Below the pieces are notes generated by a model. That model was not told the DNA's origin and did no database searches. It saw only the letters and a program-made list of their open reading frames with translations. Shown piece by piece: positions 1 to 10,517 of a stretch of 64,000 nucleotides of DNA. How positions within the stretch are numbered: the stretch's first letter is position 1; each line of letters opens with the position of its first letter. The stretch covers positions 10,924,616 to 10,988,615 of the forward strand of contig CM028333.1 of the NCBI GenBank assembly GCA_016647705.1. Reading direction: 5' to 3'. The position numbers and the translations under genes are program-made. This stretch comes from Eucommia ulmoides (taxonomy: Eukaryota > Streptophyta > Magnoliopsida > Garryales > Eucommiaceae).

Positions 1-870
1 TAATAGTAGATTATACTCTGAGAATAGGACTAATCGTCAATTTTTCCTTAAATTTATTTGGTATTTAAAGTTCATTTATTTTAGGGTAATATTTGGTTGG
101 AAGGTAAAGAAAAGCAAAATGAAAGTGTATCTTTCCCCGTGTTGGTTGATTGGCATAGGAAAAAAAAAAAAAATGGAAGGCAGAAGTATATTATTTTACT
201 CATATATTATAAATATAAATTAAAATCTCTATTATCAATGATATAATTATAATTTTATTATTTTTTTTAAAAAAAAAATTCCTTGTTTTCCCTTATTTTC
301 TTTCCAATTGGTGTGAAAAAAATAATTAAAAAAGAAGAATAGAAGGAAGAAAAATAATGTAATATACTATTTAACTTTCGTATATAAAAAAAAAAAATTA
401 AAAATTCTATTGGTATAATTGTAATTTTACATTTTTTAAGAAAAATTCTTCCTTGTTTTCTCTCTCTATTGTTGTAGAAAAAAGTTGTACATTTTTTTTT
501 CTTATTTTCTTTTGTTCTCTTATTTTTCGTATTTATTAATGTAGCTAAATAAGTTGTTTTAAACATATTTTTTCTTTTCTTTTCTTTTTTTTTTTCATAA
601 TTTTTTCGATTATATTTTTTATACATATAAACGAGAATGTGGAAATACTTATATTTTTGAGTTATTCTTGATTTTTGGAAGAGAGTAAAATGAGGCCTGG
701 TTTACTCTCTCACGAAATCTACTGTCACATGTTTCTGTTGGAAGGATTGTTTGCTGTTTCTATTTGGTGTTTTTGTTCCCAGATTTCTCTTTATGTTGTC
801 AATAAACTTGGAACATAAACATAAATGTGGGAACACAAAATATGTTTTACTGTTCCTGGATGTTTAGAAT
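1..870. other. AT-rich intergenic DNA, no gene
   Basis: Long A and T runs and no reading frame with recognisable protein features on either strand. The stretch around 755-860 contains phrases such as GGAACATAAAC that recur near 1030-1050, so parts are probably decayed repeat. Confidence 0.6.
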
Positions 871-1073
871 AAGGTAGCATTTGTTTCATGAAATTGGTCT
901 CTGAAAATTATACACGGTCATTGTGAATTTCAATTCCAAGGCTTCAATTTTGTCTAATCAAATGCAACCTAAATGTTTTTGCAAGAAAACGAAATTACTT
1001 GAAATTATTTATTTAGGTTCTAAGTTTGTTCCTAATTTTCTGGGAACATAAACGCTAAAACAAATGCTACCTT
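871..1073. mobile_element. Small inverted-repeat element (MITE)
   Basis: The ends are a perfect 16-bp inverted repeat, AAGGTAGCATTTGTTT at 871-886 and its complement at 1058-1073, enclosing about 170 bp of non-coding AT-rich sequence. This is the architecture of a MITE. No clean target duplication is visible (GAAT lies on both outer sides, but it is short), so the superfamily is not assigned. Confidence 0.6.
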
Positions 1074-1690
1074 GAATTTAGAAATTAAATCATGTTCTAT
1101 GACCCATGAACATAGCAAATAAGACAACTTCATGAAATGAGACAACTCTGCAGTTCTATTGTTCGCATACATAATTATATAACCCCATTCAAAACTATCT
1201 TGATTGACAGAATATACCCCAATTTTTCCAGATGTATTATCTGTATAACATAATAAGAAGTATACAGAATGCATAAACGCAATGTTGCTTTTTGAGTTGG
1301 GCCAATTGGTTCAGGATTAAAGGTTGGACCTAGAGCCTGATTTTTACAAATGTTCAATTCTTACCAATTTGTCAAAATGCAAACTCGGTCCAAAACCTGC
1401 AATTTTTTATTTTTAAACTTACTGTAAAGGAGGCACACCTCGACTAATCATTTCCCTGGACGATTTTAAAGATGTACTATATCCTAAATCAACCTTCTGA
1501 ATTTATGATTAAATTTAATATTCAATACCTAGAGTGCTTTCCAAAAAATTTGAACGACAAGGAAAGAGCCACTTGCCTTTGCTAATCAGATTACAACCTC
1601 TTGGATGTCCAAAACCTAAATCATTGTGTTGCTTTTTTGACCAAAAACAAAATTATTTTACAAGACAGTTAATTCACCTAATCCGCGTTA
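1074..1690. other. Intergenic, nothing recognised
   Basis: No coding features, RNA gene or structured repeat seen. Short open frames on both strands are AT-rich and resemble no protein family. Confidence 0.5.
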
Positions 1691-2414
1691 GTGCTTGTTC
1701 GGTCAAGTTGTAGTTTTTGGCGAAAAGTGATGTATTCGTAAATCAATTTCAAAGTGTTGGTGTATAAATCAAGTCAAAACGCAAATTGGTATATGTATAG
1801 AAGGACATAATTGACATTAAATAATTTAAAATCATCTTAGATACACAATCCAAACACTTGCATTTTGATATATTATTGTAATTATATATATATGTGTGTG
1901 TGTATAATGCTTATGATATTCGAATTAATCATCTTATTTCAAATTTGATTTGATTAAAATTTATTAATTTAATATAAATTTAATATCTCTAATTTGAATA
2001 ATATATGAAAATAAAAAATTAAATTTATAATTGAAAATTTGTGGAGATAATTATGACATTTGTACAATTTTATTAATATTATTATGTTATAATGATATGG
2101 AGTTGAATTTAGTTATTAATTAGTAATAGTGACTAAATATAATGTTGAGGATATTTATAGTGGTATAATTTAATTAAAAAGTAAATGTAAAAATGCAATG
2201 AAAAAAAAAATATACGAAAAAGACAAACACAAAGAAGTGTAGTTGGTCAAAAACAACTCAAAGATGCTTTTGCCCAGCCACATTTTTCTATGGTTTGATT
2301 TTTAACCGCACTTCTTACCACATTTTATAAATGCTGGGTGTTTAAAGGAAAAAAAGTGCAGTGGATTGCACTTTTCGAGCTAATCACAGTTTAACCGTAA
2401 TCCCAAACTAGCCC
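1691..2414. mobile_element. Degenerate Tourist-like MITE
   Basis: The left end reads GTGCTTGTTCGG and the right end, on the complement, reads GGGCTAGTTTGG. Both are followed inward by CGAAAAGTG-like sequence. TTA flanks both sides (1688-1690 and 2415-2417), the 3-bp target duplication typical of PIF/Harbinger-derived Tourist elements. The interior is AT-rich and non-coding. The repeats are degenerate, so the call is moderate. Confidence 0.45.
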
Positions 2415-2417
2415 TTA

Positions 2418-5400
2418 GTATGCTAATGGGATATGATTTTGTATTAATGGATTTTCATTACAAAGTCATTTATTTATTTTCCATCTTATTTATAGAAAAA
2501 TTACTTTTTAGTTTCTATCAATTTATTTTTTACTGCTTACCAATATTTTAATTATTATTAGCTATGATTTTAAATAGAATAACTTCAATATAGTTAATGT
2601 TAACTAAAGGACTAAAATATAAATAAAAAATATGGATAAATATTGTAAGAGGCTAATTTAAAGGACTAGTAATAATTTTTCTTAATATAAATATTAGGGA
2701 AAAAAATTTGTAGGCTCCCATTTTATCAAAAAATAACTTTTTAAGGACCAAATTTTTTTAGCCTAGTCCAAAATTACCAACAAATATGTTATTTCTAGAT
2801 TACCCTTCAATAGTTACATAATTTATAAGAATTGTCATTTTTGTCGTCTTTTTTTTTTTCCAAAGCTCCAATTTTTTTTTTTAAAAAAAAAAGGAAAAAA
2901 AAACATATTTCTAAAATTTCATTTATTTTTCAAATTCCAATAATTATTTTTTTAATAAAAAATTCACTTAATTTTATTTTCCTTAAAAATATTAAATTTC
3001 TTGTAAAATATCATAAATAGGGTTTTAAATGTTAAGGGTAATTTTCTCCTTAAGAATTATTAGTAAGAGTGTGTGCCCATTTTTTTTTATTTTTTTTTAA
3101 GTAGGGGCTATGAACATGTTTTATTTGTGTGGGTGTGAAAAAGTGGTTTGTTTTTAAAATAAAAGTATCGGAAAACTCCTAAATATTATATACTACAGTA
3201 AATGGCCTTTTATTTATTTTCCTAATTATTATTTAAACAAAGTGAAAAATTAATTATTTTTTCTTTTAAATTAACGAAATATGCTTAAAAATATAAAGAG
3301 TCAAAATTTTCTATCCATTTTTTGGATGAAATAGAGAAAATTGCACGTTTATTACAAGTTTGATTTAATTTTTTATTATAAATATTTTCAAAAAATAAAT
3401 TTGAAATTAAAATAAGGGAACAATTTCATCTATTTCATCATACATTTAGATGAAAAATTTAATTTCATCCATTTTAAAATTAATTTAAACGAAAAAACTA
3501 GTTTCACACTTTATTCAAAAGTAGAAGTGAAGTGTAATTTTTTGAAGTTGAAGGAGGTAAAGTCAAAATTAGATCAAGTAGAAGAGGATAAAAAACAATC
3601 TACCTGTATACTACATAAATATGTGAAAAATAGCAAGGTCGTGTGACCCATCGCCAACATTTTTAATTTTGTATCAACTTGTCATCAAACTCCTAAAAAT
3701 TAATTATTTTTTACAAATTTTCCTTAAAGTTGTGACATATTGGACAATGATTTTAATATAACTATTGGAGTGAAAAAAGAATAGTCAATAAGAAGGAGAC
3801 ATTTGAACCTCTAAAGAAACACACACATAGATGAGCGACCCCTCCACCAATAAATGAAGGTTGGCCCAAGCTATGTATATTATTATAAAGCTCAAGTTGG
3901 AGAAACATGCATTCATGGGGTGCTCATGAGAGGCCTTATCTTGGAGGGCAAAATGACAAACAATGATTTGGTCCTTTAATCTAGACTTGACCCATCCACA
4001 CAAAGCAAAGACAAATGTCATTTACTATCAATAAACATTACAATGAGGAAGGGCACTATTGAATGAGACTCTCTCTTTTAGTAGTCTTTTTCCGTAAATT
4101 TCTATTTCATATTATTTATACAAATAACCCTTAATTTTGCTCCTCCACAATATTTCTTCATTTGGTTTCAACCACAAGTTTGATGGAAGAGAGAGAGGCC
4201 ACTACCACTCTCGTGAATGCCTCGTAATATTTTCGATTTAGACTAAAATGCAAAGATTATATTTTCTGATAAAATTAACGGTTAAAATCTCAAAAAATCT
4301 AAATTTAATATTAATTGATATTTATACTCTCGAGTCAGGTTGGTTATCCGTTTGCCCTTTTTTTCCTTTCCTTTATTCTCTAGGGTCGAGACTGTTAGGT
4401 TGGGTCAGGCATAAGAATAGATTTGTTATTTTACATAATTTTGTTAGTTATTTAACTGTTGTACTTTACTCTGAATCACATAGAGTAAATACTTACGAAA
4501 ATATTATAAGGGATAAAGTGCAATTCGATTTCACCACAGAGAACAAAGTAGTATTAACCATTGATTTTATATATTGGTTTTGAAGTTAAACGTGAGGTCA
4601 TTATTCTAATGTTTTACTCTCAGTCATTTTTCTGAGGTCATTATTATGAGGTGTTACTCTCAATTTTCTTTAGATTAAAATCGTCTTAGCACTCCACGTA
4701 ATACGCATAATTATTTTATATCTTTTTAAGACATCCAAATTATTCAGCAAATAGATATCATTTGAGAGAGAGAGCGCCTTAAAACAGGCTGCATGTTTGA
4801 AGGAGTCCTTGTAATGTTATGACAAAAAGAGATACTCCAATCATTCAAAAGAGACATGGAAGAATGGTAGTTTATGATCAATTCTAGTGGATCATGTGAA
4901 ATGCTCTCTAAAGCTTAAAAAAAAAGGGGATGAGCAGGAAAAAGGTTAATTGGAATAGACTTGTTTGTCACAACATTACATTATTGTAAACAAGCAGAAC
5001 ATAATTTATGTGGATCTTGCACCCAATAAACAGCAGACAACAACAACTGCAGACCATTTTGTGGTGTTTGTAGAGCGAGAGAAGAAAAGAAGTAATAGTG
5101 AAATAATGAGACATGTAATTATGCACCAAGTCTTGTCAATACTTAGATATCCTTAATTTCATTACATGTTGAACCAATCATTGAACACCCTTAGAAATGA
5201 TTGCCTAATTCAATTCTCATCAATAGTCCCAAAATAAAGAGTTAATCCATAATTTATTATATTTTAATTTTAAGTTGAGTATAAATTTTTTAATTTTAAT
5301 TTATCTTATTTTTAATTTTAATTGATCTTATTTTAATTTTAAGTTGAATATGTTTTGACTTTTGTTTTAGTCATCTGTTCAATGTTCTCTTATATCTTCA

Positions 5401-5616
5401 ATCAAATGCTTCTAACGCATTGTCTACTATTAACGTTATCATTTGTCGTCATACACCGTTGTTCACTGTCAGGATTCCGGTTACCAAAATCTGGCCATCG
5501 GTTGCCGGATTTTTTTAATTACACGTAACTATTTTTTTAGTGTATTTTTCAGTTATATATAATTATTTTTTAATGTATTTTTTAAGTGTATTTTTAGTTA
5601 CATTCATATAATTTTC
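2418..5616. other. Intergenic, no gene seen
   Basis: About 3.2 kb of AT-rich sequence. Open frames near 2832, 3785, 4248 and 4965 have no recognisable domain and poor codon character, and I treat them as chance. Small local repeats of TTTTAATTTTAA type occur around 5265-5345. Confidence 0.5.
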
Positions 5617-6459
5617 TGATGACCGACGGGATGAAGAATTCTTCCCCATCTCGGCAGCCTCCACAGCCGCATTGTCTATCTCGAAAATCAACTCCGCAAA
5701 GTTCCTCGGGTAAAGGCCCCCTTCTTGTCTCCAGCTATTCGAGAAGGGCAGGACAGGAAGCCCCTCATAACTCCCCCTTCCCATCTCCGGCTATCCGAAG
5801 AGGACAGGAATCGAGTTCCCTATCTCGGGTACAGCAGGAATGTGTTTTCCTCGATTTGTGGGTTGACTCATTTCCCCAACTACAAATATCTCTAAATATT
5901 CCAAAATATCCACAAATATCCCCAAATATGGCCAAAGTAAGAGGTTCCTTGGCACCCTCTCATTGGTTACATGTCAAGATGAAACATTGATACGATATTA
6001 AGGAGACACTAATCCATGCTTAAGCCCATAAGCTAATCCACTCCATGCCTATATATAGGAGGGCATACTATTACCCAAAGGTAGATGAATTTTGCTCCCT
6101 CTTCTCGGTATCTTCTCTATAAATTTTTCCTCTGTACGCTGATTCCCACGCTGGAGGGGACACGCCGGGACCATCTCAGCAAGTCTTTTTGTGCAAGTTT
6201 CCAAGTGCTTCTCATCTCGGATTTGCTTCATTTCAAGCCCCGATTCACTTTTTCACGAGTCACAAGGTGTTCTGATCATCTACTTTTCGGACCAGAAGGC
6301 TTTTGGGTCAATTCCAATTCAGACTCGTCCCTTCTCAACTAGAGACCTCTCCACGGATAAGAAGCTCCACGGATTGAAAACCTCTATTCCAGATCTCTCC
6401 GTATCCACCAGCGTTGACCAGACCATACCATTTAGGTCATCCAAAATCCGACATCAACA
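5617..6459 (+). mobile_element. LTR-like segment (tentative)
   Basis: This block is more GC-rich than its surroundings. It starts TGATGACCGACGGG and ends CCGACATCAACA, so the termini are loosely complementary (TGATG...CATCA). A TATATATA box lies near 6050, followed by a CT-rich leader, as in the U3-R region of a plant LTR. I could not find a matching target duplication or a second copy, so this may be a decayed solo LTR or part of the LTR that ends near 6736. The open frames inside it are not protein-like. Confidence 0.35.
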
Positions 6460-6659
6460 AGTAATTAAAAATGATGATCACTTTCGCCCTACTACTCAAG
6501 AATCATAACTCCACCACTTGGAGATTTCTAAATAAATTAGATAGAAGATTTCTAAATGAATTTAGATTTTATATAAATTGTTTTTGTAATATTATTATGA
6601 ATAATTAATTATAATTGTCGTCATCACATTGTAAAAATTCTCAAATTTATAAAATAAAA

Positions 6660-6736
6660 TTTTAGTCATTCGGATTTGGCGTTAATTCTCCGAGGGGAGA
6701 AATCAAGTGACAGCCCTGAGAAATCAGGTCGTTACA
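6660..6736 (+). repeat. 3' end of an LTR (Gypsy-type terminus)
   Basis: The segment ends GAAATCAGGTCGTTACA, a common terminal phrase of plant Ty3/Gypsy LTRs. If the intervening hAT element and one copy of its duplication are ignored, it is followed directly by TGATATCAGAG at 7282-7292. That resembles the initiator-tRNA-Met primer-binding site TGGTATCAGAG with one change. The LTR start was not found. A second decayed copy of the same terminal phrase (GAAATCAGGCCGTTACA) lies near 7380-7396. Confidence 0.45.
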
Positions 6737-6739
6737 GAG

Positions 6740-7273
6740 TAGAGATAGTCATGGGCCTGGAGGCCCAATCGGCCCGTCCAGCCTGATCCTATTTTTTTAG
6801 GGCTTGGGCTTGGGCTTGGTGTTTGAGCCCATGGGTCGAGCTAGGGCAGAAAGACTAAGGCCCATTCATTTTTAGGGCCGGGTTAGGGCTTGATCATTTT
6901 TGTTTAGGCCCGGCCCGGCCCAAACTTTTTTAAAATATAAAAGATATATATATATATATATATATCCATAGGGAAAGAGTTGAGGGGTCATTTTGTAATT
7001 TTCAATTTCAGTTAGATAATTTAACAAACCCTAATTTCATTCTTCTCCATAGAGAGAGAGAGAGAGAGAGTTGAGGGTCCATTTTGTAATTTTAGTATTT
7101 AGTTTTTAAATTTAAAAAAAAAATTATAAGGCCGGGCCTGGGCTTAATTTTTTTTTATAGGGTCGGGTTTGGGTATGAAATTAGGGTCTGATCATAGGGT
7201 CGGGCCGAGTTAGGGTCTAACACTTTTGTGTAAGACCCTAGTCAAAACTCGGGCCGAGCCCGGACCATCCCTA
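6740..7273. mobile_element. Non-autonomous hAT element
   Basis: The element begins TAGAGATAGTCATGGGCC and ends with the complement of TAGGGATGGTCCGGGC. These are imperfect terminal inverted repeats of the plant hAT (Ac-like) type. It is flanked by an exact 8-bp target duplication TTACAGAG (6732-6739 and 7274-7281), the length expected for hAT. The interior is non-coding, with GGGCTTGGGCTTGG-like repeats, a TA run near 6946-6963 and a GA run near 7053-7068, so it must have been mobilised in trans. It sits at an LTR/primer-binding-site junction. Confidence 0.8.
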
Positions 7274-7292
7274 TTACAGAGTGATATCAGAG

Positions 7293-7782
7293 TTGTATTA
7301 TGTCATAACTAATTAATTTATGAGCGGTGAAATATTCACGGTATAATTCTCTATATGAAAAATTTAGGGGTGACTCTAGGAAATCAGGCCGTTACATCAA
7401 TAGTCACCTGACACATCAGTTGCATGATAATAGTTTCTATTGTCATGCTAGTTGCCACGTTAGTCATTTTCCTCTTTGCCATATAAGCACAAACCTCGAT
7501 GCAAGGCTACCATGTCAACGTCACTTACCTCATCATTTGCCATATAAGTATCTCTACCCATGTCATCTACCACGTCAGCGATTCAAGTCTCTCTCTCTCT
7601 TGATCGGTTCAACACATTTTTAATCGGTTTTTGACTAGGTTAGATTGATTGCTAGGGTTTTTGGATGCCCTGATTCTATTTTCGGTCTCCATTTTATCAT
7701 TAGTGGCTCACAAAATATAGTTTCTCTCCTAGTTGTTAGTTTTCAACTCAATTTGCCTTTGTACACTCTATTTTTTGCACTC
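7293..7782 (+). other. Retroelement-derived leader, no gene
   Basis: No host gene. The part upstream of 7783 is in the position of the untranslated leader of the Copia remnant that follows, and contains direct repeats of TTGCCATATAAG (7485-7497 and 7537-7549). No 5' LTR matching 9559-9700 was found. Confidence 0.4.
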
Positions 7783-9558
7783 ATGGAAAGATCAGACTCA
7801 CTAAATGTTGTTAACACTATCCTCAATAAGTCAAGCTACATCTTGTGGGTTGAAGAGATATCTAGCTTCTTGCGTAGTTGAAAATTGTGGCGTATTGTGA
7901 CTTGAGACATTTTAGCCCACCCGAGGAGACACAAAAGAAACAAACAAATTTGTTGAGCGGCTCGAGTATTGGGATAGTAAAAATCACCACATCCTCACAT
8001 GGTTTTGTGCCATGATAATATCTTTTATCAAATTCAGTTTATTAGATTCGAGATGAACAAAGAAGTTTGGGATCTTCACGTCCACCACTACACCAAAGTC
8101 AATATTTCACATCAGTATTAACTTCTTTTCACCCTCCAGGAGCCTAGGCTATCGATCAATAATTTTCTAGTTTATATTATTGTTGTGTGGGATCAGTTGG
8201 ATATCTCTGAGTTAGCCAGCAAACATTCTGAGGATTTTGTTCTCTACACAAGTTACTAAAATGGTATTGCATTTGATGAAGTTGTTAATTGCTTTTGAAT
8301 CGGAATTTGAGAATGTTTGTGCCTCAATACTACACAAGAGCGAGATATCTTCCCTTGATAATGTTGTTTCCAATCTGTTAAGAGAGAAAACACACATTGA
8401 AACTGAAACGTTTAAGGGACCAAATATCGATATCTCTCTTGCTACACAAACTAGCAAGTTAAACTCATCACCACACCCCTTGTATTACAAGTACCACCAC
8501 CACCACACCCCTTGTATCGCTAGTACTGTCATCCCCATGGACACGATCTTCTCAAATATCCCTCTCGCCTCTATAAGGTATGCAAAGAACTAGGTCACTA
8601 CCTTGCAGATTGTCCTAAACTTCTGTCTCAATCATTCTAGATCCAATCAAGCAGGATAATCAAATGGGAATCAATCTCGCTTCTGGGGTCAATAGAATGA
8701 ATCTCACAATCGGTGACACTGCAAGTTTCATATAGTTTAGATAAATATTTTTTTCTCGGGCCAAATATACCTCTGATCTCCTTTTCAAGGCTCGCATCAC
8801 TGACTTTAGACAACACTATCCTAGAGACAAATATTAGGCTTACTCCACTAGATGGATCACCACTCTCAGATGTTACTCTCTATTGCCAACTAGATTGAAG
8901 TTGCATATATCTTACCATTACTCGCACATACATTGTTTATGTTGTTTATCAATTTCGTTAATTTTGACCACTTCTCGGACCACTCAGTACTCAGTTGTTC
9001 TTCACATTATTCGGTATATTAAAGGCACAATGTTTCACGGACTTCATTTCTTAGCCCACTCCATTATCATGTTACAAGTTTATTCTGATGTCAATTGGGC
9101 TGAGTATCCCACTGACAAACGATATACCAATGGTTATTGTTTCTTCTTGGGCGATTCACTCATTTCCTAGCATTGTAAGACAAAAATCGTGGTTGCCCGT
9201 TCTAGTATTGAAACTGAATATCTTATCATTGCTAACGCAACACAAGAGCTATTTTGGTTTCACTTGCTCCTCTCTGACATGGGCGTTTCTTTCACTACAA
9301 CTAATGTCCTAAATTGTAATAATCAGAGTGTTGTTCAAATCGCTCACAATGATATTTTTCACCAATGCATCAAATACATCGAGATGTTTGACACTTAATC
9401 AATCATCACATTCTCCTGAATATTGTTCGTGTCCACTTAGTCAGCTCTGCCGATTAGACCACATATTTGTTCACCAAGACCTATCCATTTGGACGATTTC
9501 ATTCTTTTTTTTAACCTCAAGTTCACGTCTATTTTACCACCTTAAATTTGAGAGGAGA
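7783..9558 (+). pseudogene. Ty1/Copia polyprotein remnant (gag plus RNase H)
   Basis: A start at 7783 opens a gag N-terminus of the Copia type (SLNVVNTILNKSSYILW). A degenerate zinc-knuckle phrase (ELGHYLADCP) follows near 8585-8620 in another frame. From about 8830 the sequence jumps to the end of the reverse-transcriptase module (LTPLDGSPLSDVTLY), then RNase H (near 9090-9400) with the family's recognisable YTNGYCFFLGDSLIS and ARSSIETEYLIIA phrases. Protease, integrase and most of the reverse transcriptase are missing. There are several frameshifts and in-frame stops, including a TAG where the family has tryptophan after LIS. The end of the frame runs into a purine-rich tract just before the 3' LTR. 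Non-functional. Confidence 0.85.
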
Positions 9559-9700
9559 TGTTAATATAAGTATATATGAGCCTTGACTCGTTTCCTATAT
9601 ATAGACATCTTTAGACATCTCTGTATAATGTAAGATTTACACATATCAATATATTGTTTTACATTTTCTCCTAATATTTCACATCTCAATTATTTTAACA
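9559..9700 (+). repeat. 3' LTR of the Copia remnant
   Basis: It starts TGTTAA immediately after the purine tract GAGAGGAGA (9551-9558) and ends TTAACA, so the termini are complementary. A TATATATAGAC box lies near 9596. Its length of about 142 bp suits the short-LTR Copia families. No 5' partner is visible in the window, so the element is 5'-truncated or rearranged. The exact 3' end is approximate. Confidence 0.6.
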
Positions 9701-10049
9701 CCGTTAATCTTTATTTTTTTTAATTAAGTGCTTAAAATTATATGCATATTTTTTAAATTGAAAAATATTTTTAGGGCAAAATAAATATTACTTTCAACAT
9801 TCAATATGTATAGATTTTTAAAAAGTTACCAAAAGGATGGCTTATGGATTATTTCCGCTATTTCTAATTCATATTGTGTAATATCAATCTTCATATTCTA
9901 TTGTTATTACCTAATAAAGTGAAAAGTTCACTATTACATAAGCAAATTTAGAGTCATTCTGTCTGAACTTGTAAGTAGACCATTTGAATATTTTAAGAAA
10001 TTCAAACAAATAACTAACACAAAAACAACTTTCACAGATATAATCCTTT
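9701..10049. other. Intergenic, nothing recognised
   Basis: AT-rich, with no coding or structured feature. Confidence 0.5.
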
Positions 10050-10395
10050 TATGTTTTTTAAGAGGTTTTTATATTTTGCACTCTTAAAATTTTGAAAAAA
10101 ATTCACTTTAACTCTTATATTTTTAATTTAAACACATTAAATTTTAAAATATTTAAATTCTATTAAGTCAATTTAAATCAATAATTTCTTTATTTTTATA
10201 ATAGAAATAAGACGTAAGTCAAATAGAAAATCACTCAGGTGGGTGAACTTTATTATAAAAATGATAAAAGAAATATGATTTGGATATTTCATAGTTTAAT
10301 GATTTAAATTAAAAAGATAAGGCTTAAAGTGGGAATTCTCTAAAATTTTAGGGGTGCTCCAAAGTGCAAAACACTCTTTTTTTTTTCAATTTTAA
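10050..10395. repeat. MITE-like repeat upstream of PDLP (copy 1)
   Basis: The sequence is recognisably homologous to 11575-11895 inside the PDLP gene. Shared landmarks are TTTGAACACATTAAAT-like sequence, GGTGGGTGAA(C)TTTATTATAAAAAT and a terminal part with CTCTAAAA(C/T)TTT followed by GTGCAAAG. The ends carry complementary phrases about a gene-poor 'amount of DNA between CTAAAATTTT and AAAATTTTAG' pattern. Fragments of the same family recur near 31510-31590 and 36665-36835. Superfamily unknown. Confidence 0.55.
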
Positions 10396-10465
10396 AAAAA
10401 GAAAAGCTCTTACCTAAAATATGTACTTCTCATTCGCATTCTCATATTAGCTTCAGTTTCAGTGT

Positions 10466-10499
<34 letters not shown>
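10466..10499 (+). repeat. (CT)n(CA)n microsatellite in PDLP leader
   Basis: A CT run (10466-10485) passes directly into a CA run (10485-10499), 18 bp upstream of the PDLP start codon. Pyrimidine-rich tracts of this kind are common in plant 5' leaders. Whether it influences expression cannot be told from the sequence. Confidence 0.85.
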
Positions 10500-10517
10500 G
10501 CAGACACAGATTCAAAA

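Noticed and set aside
5619..5990. 123-codon plus-strand frame
   Set aside because: It lies in an LTR-like segment; no family resemblance.
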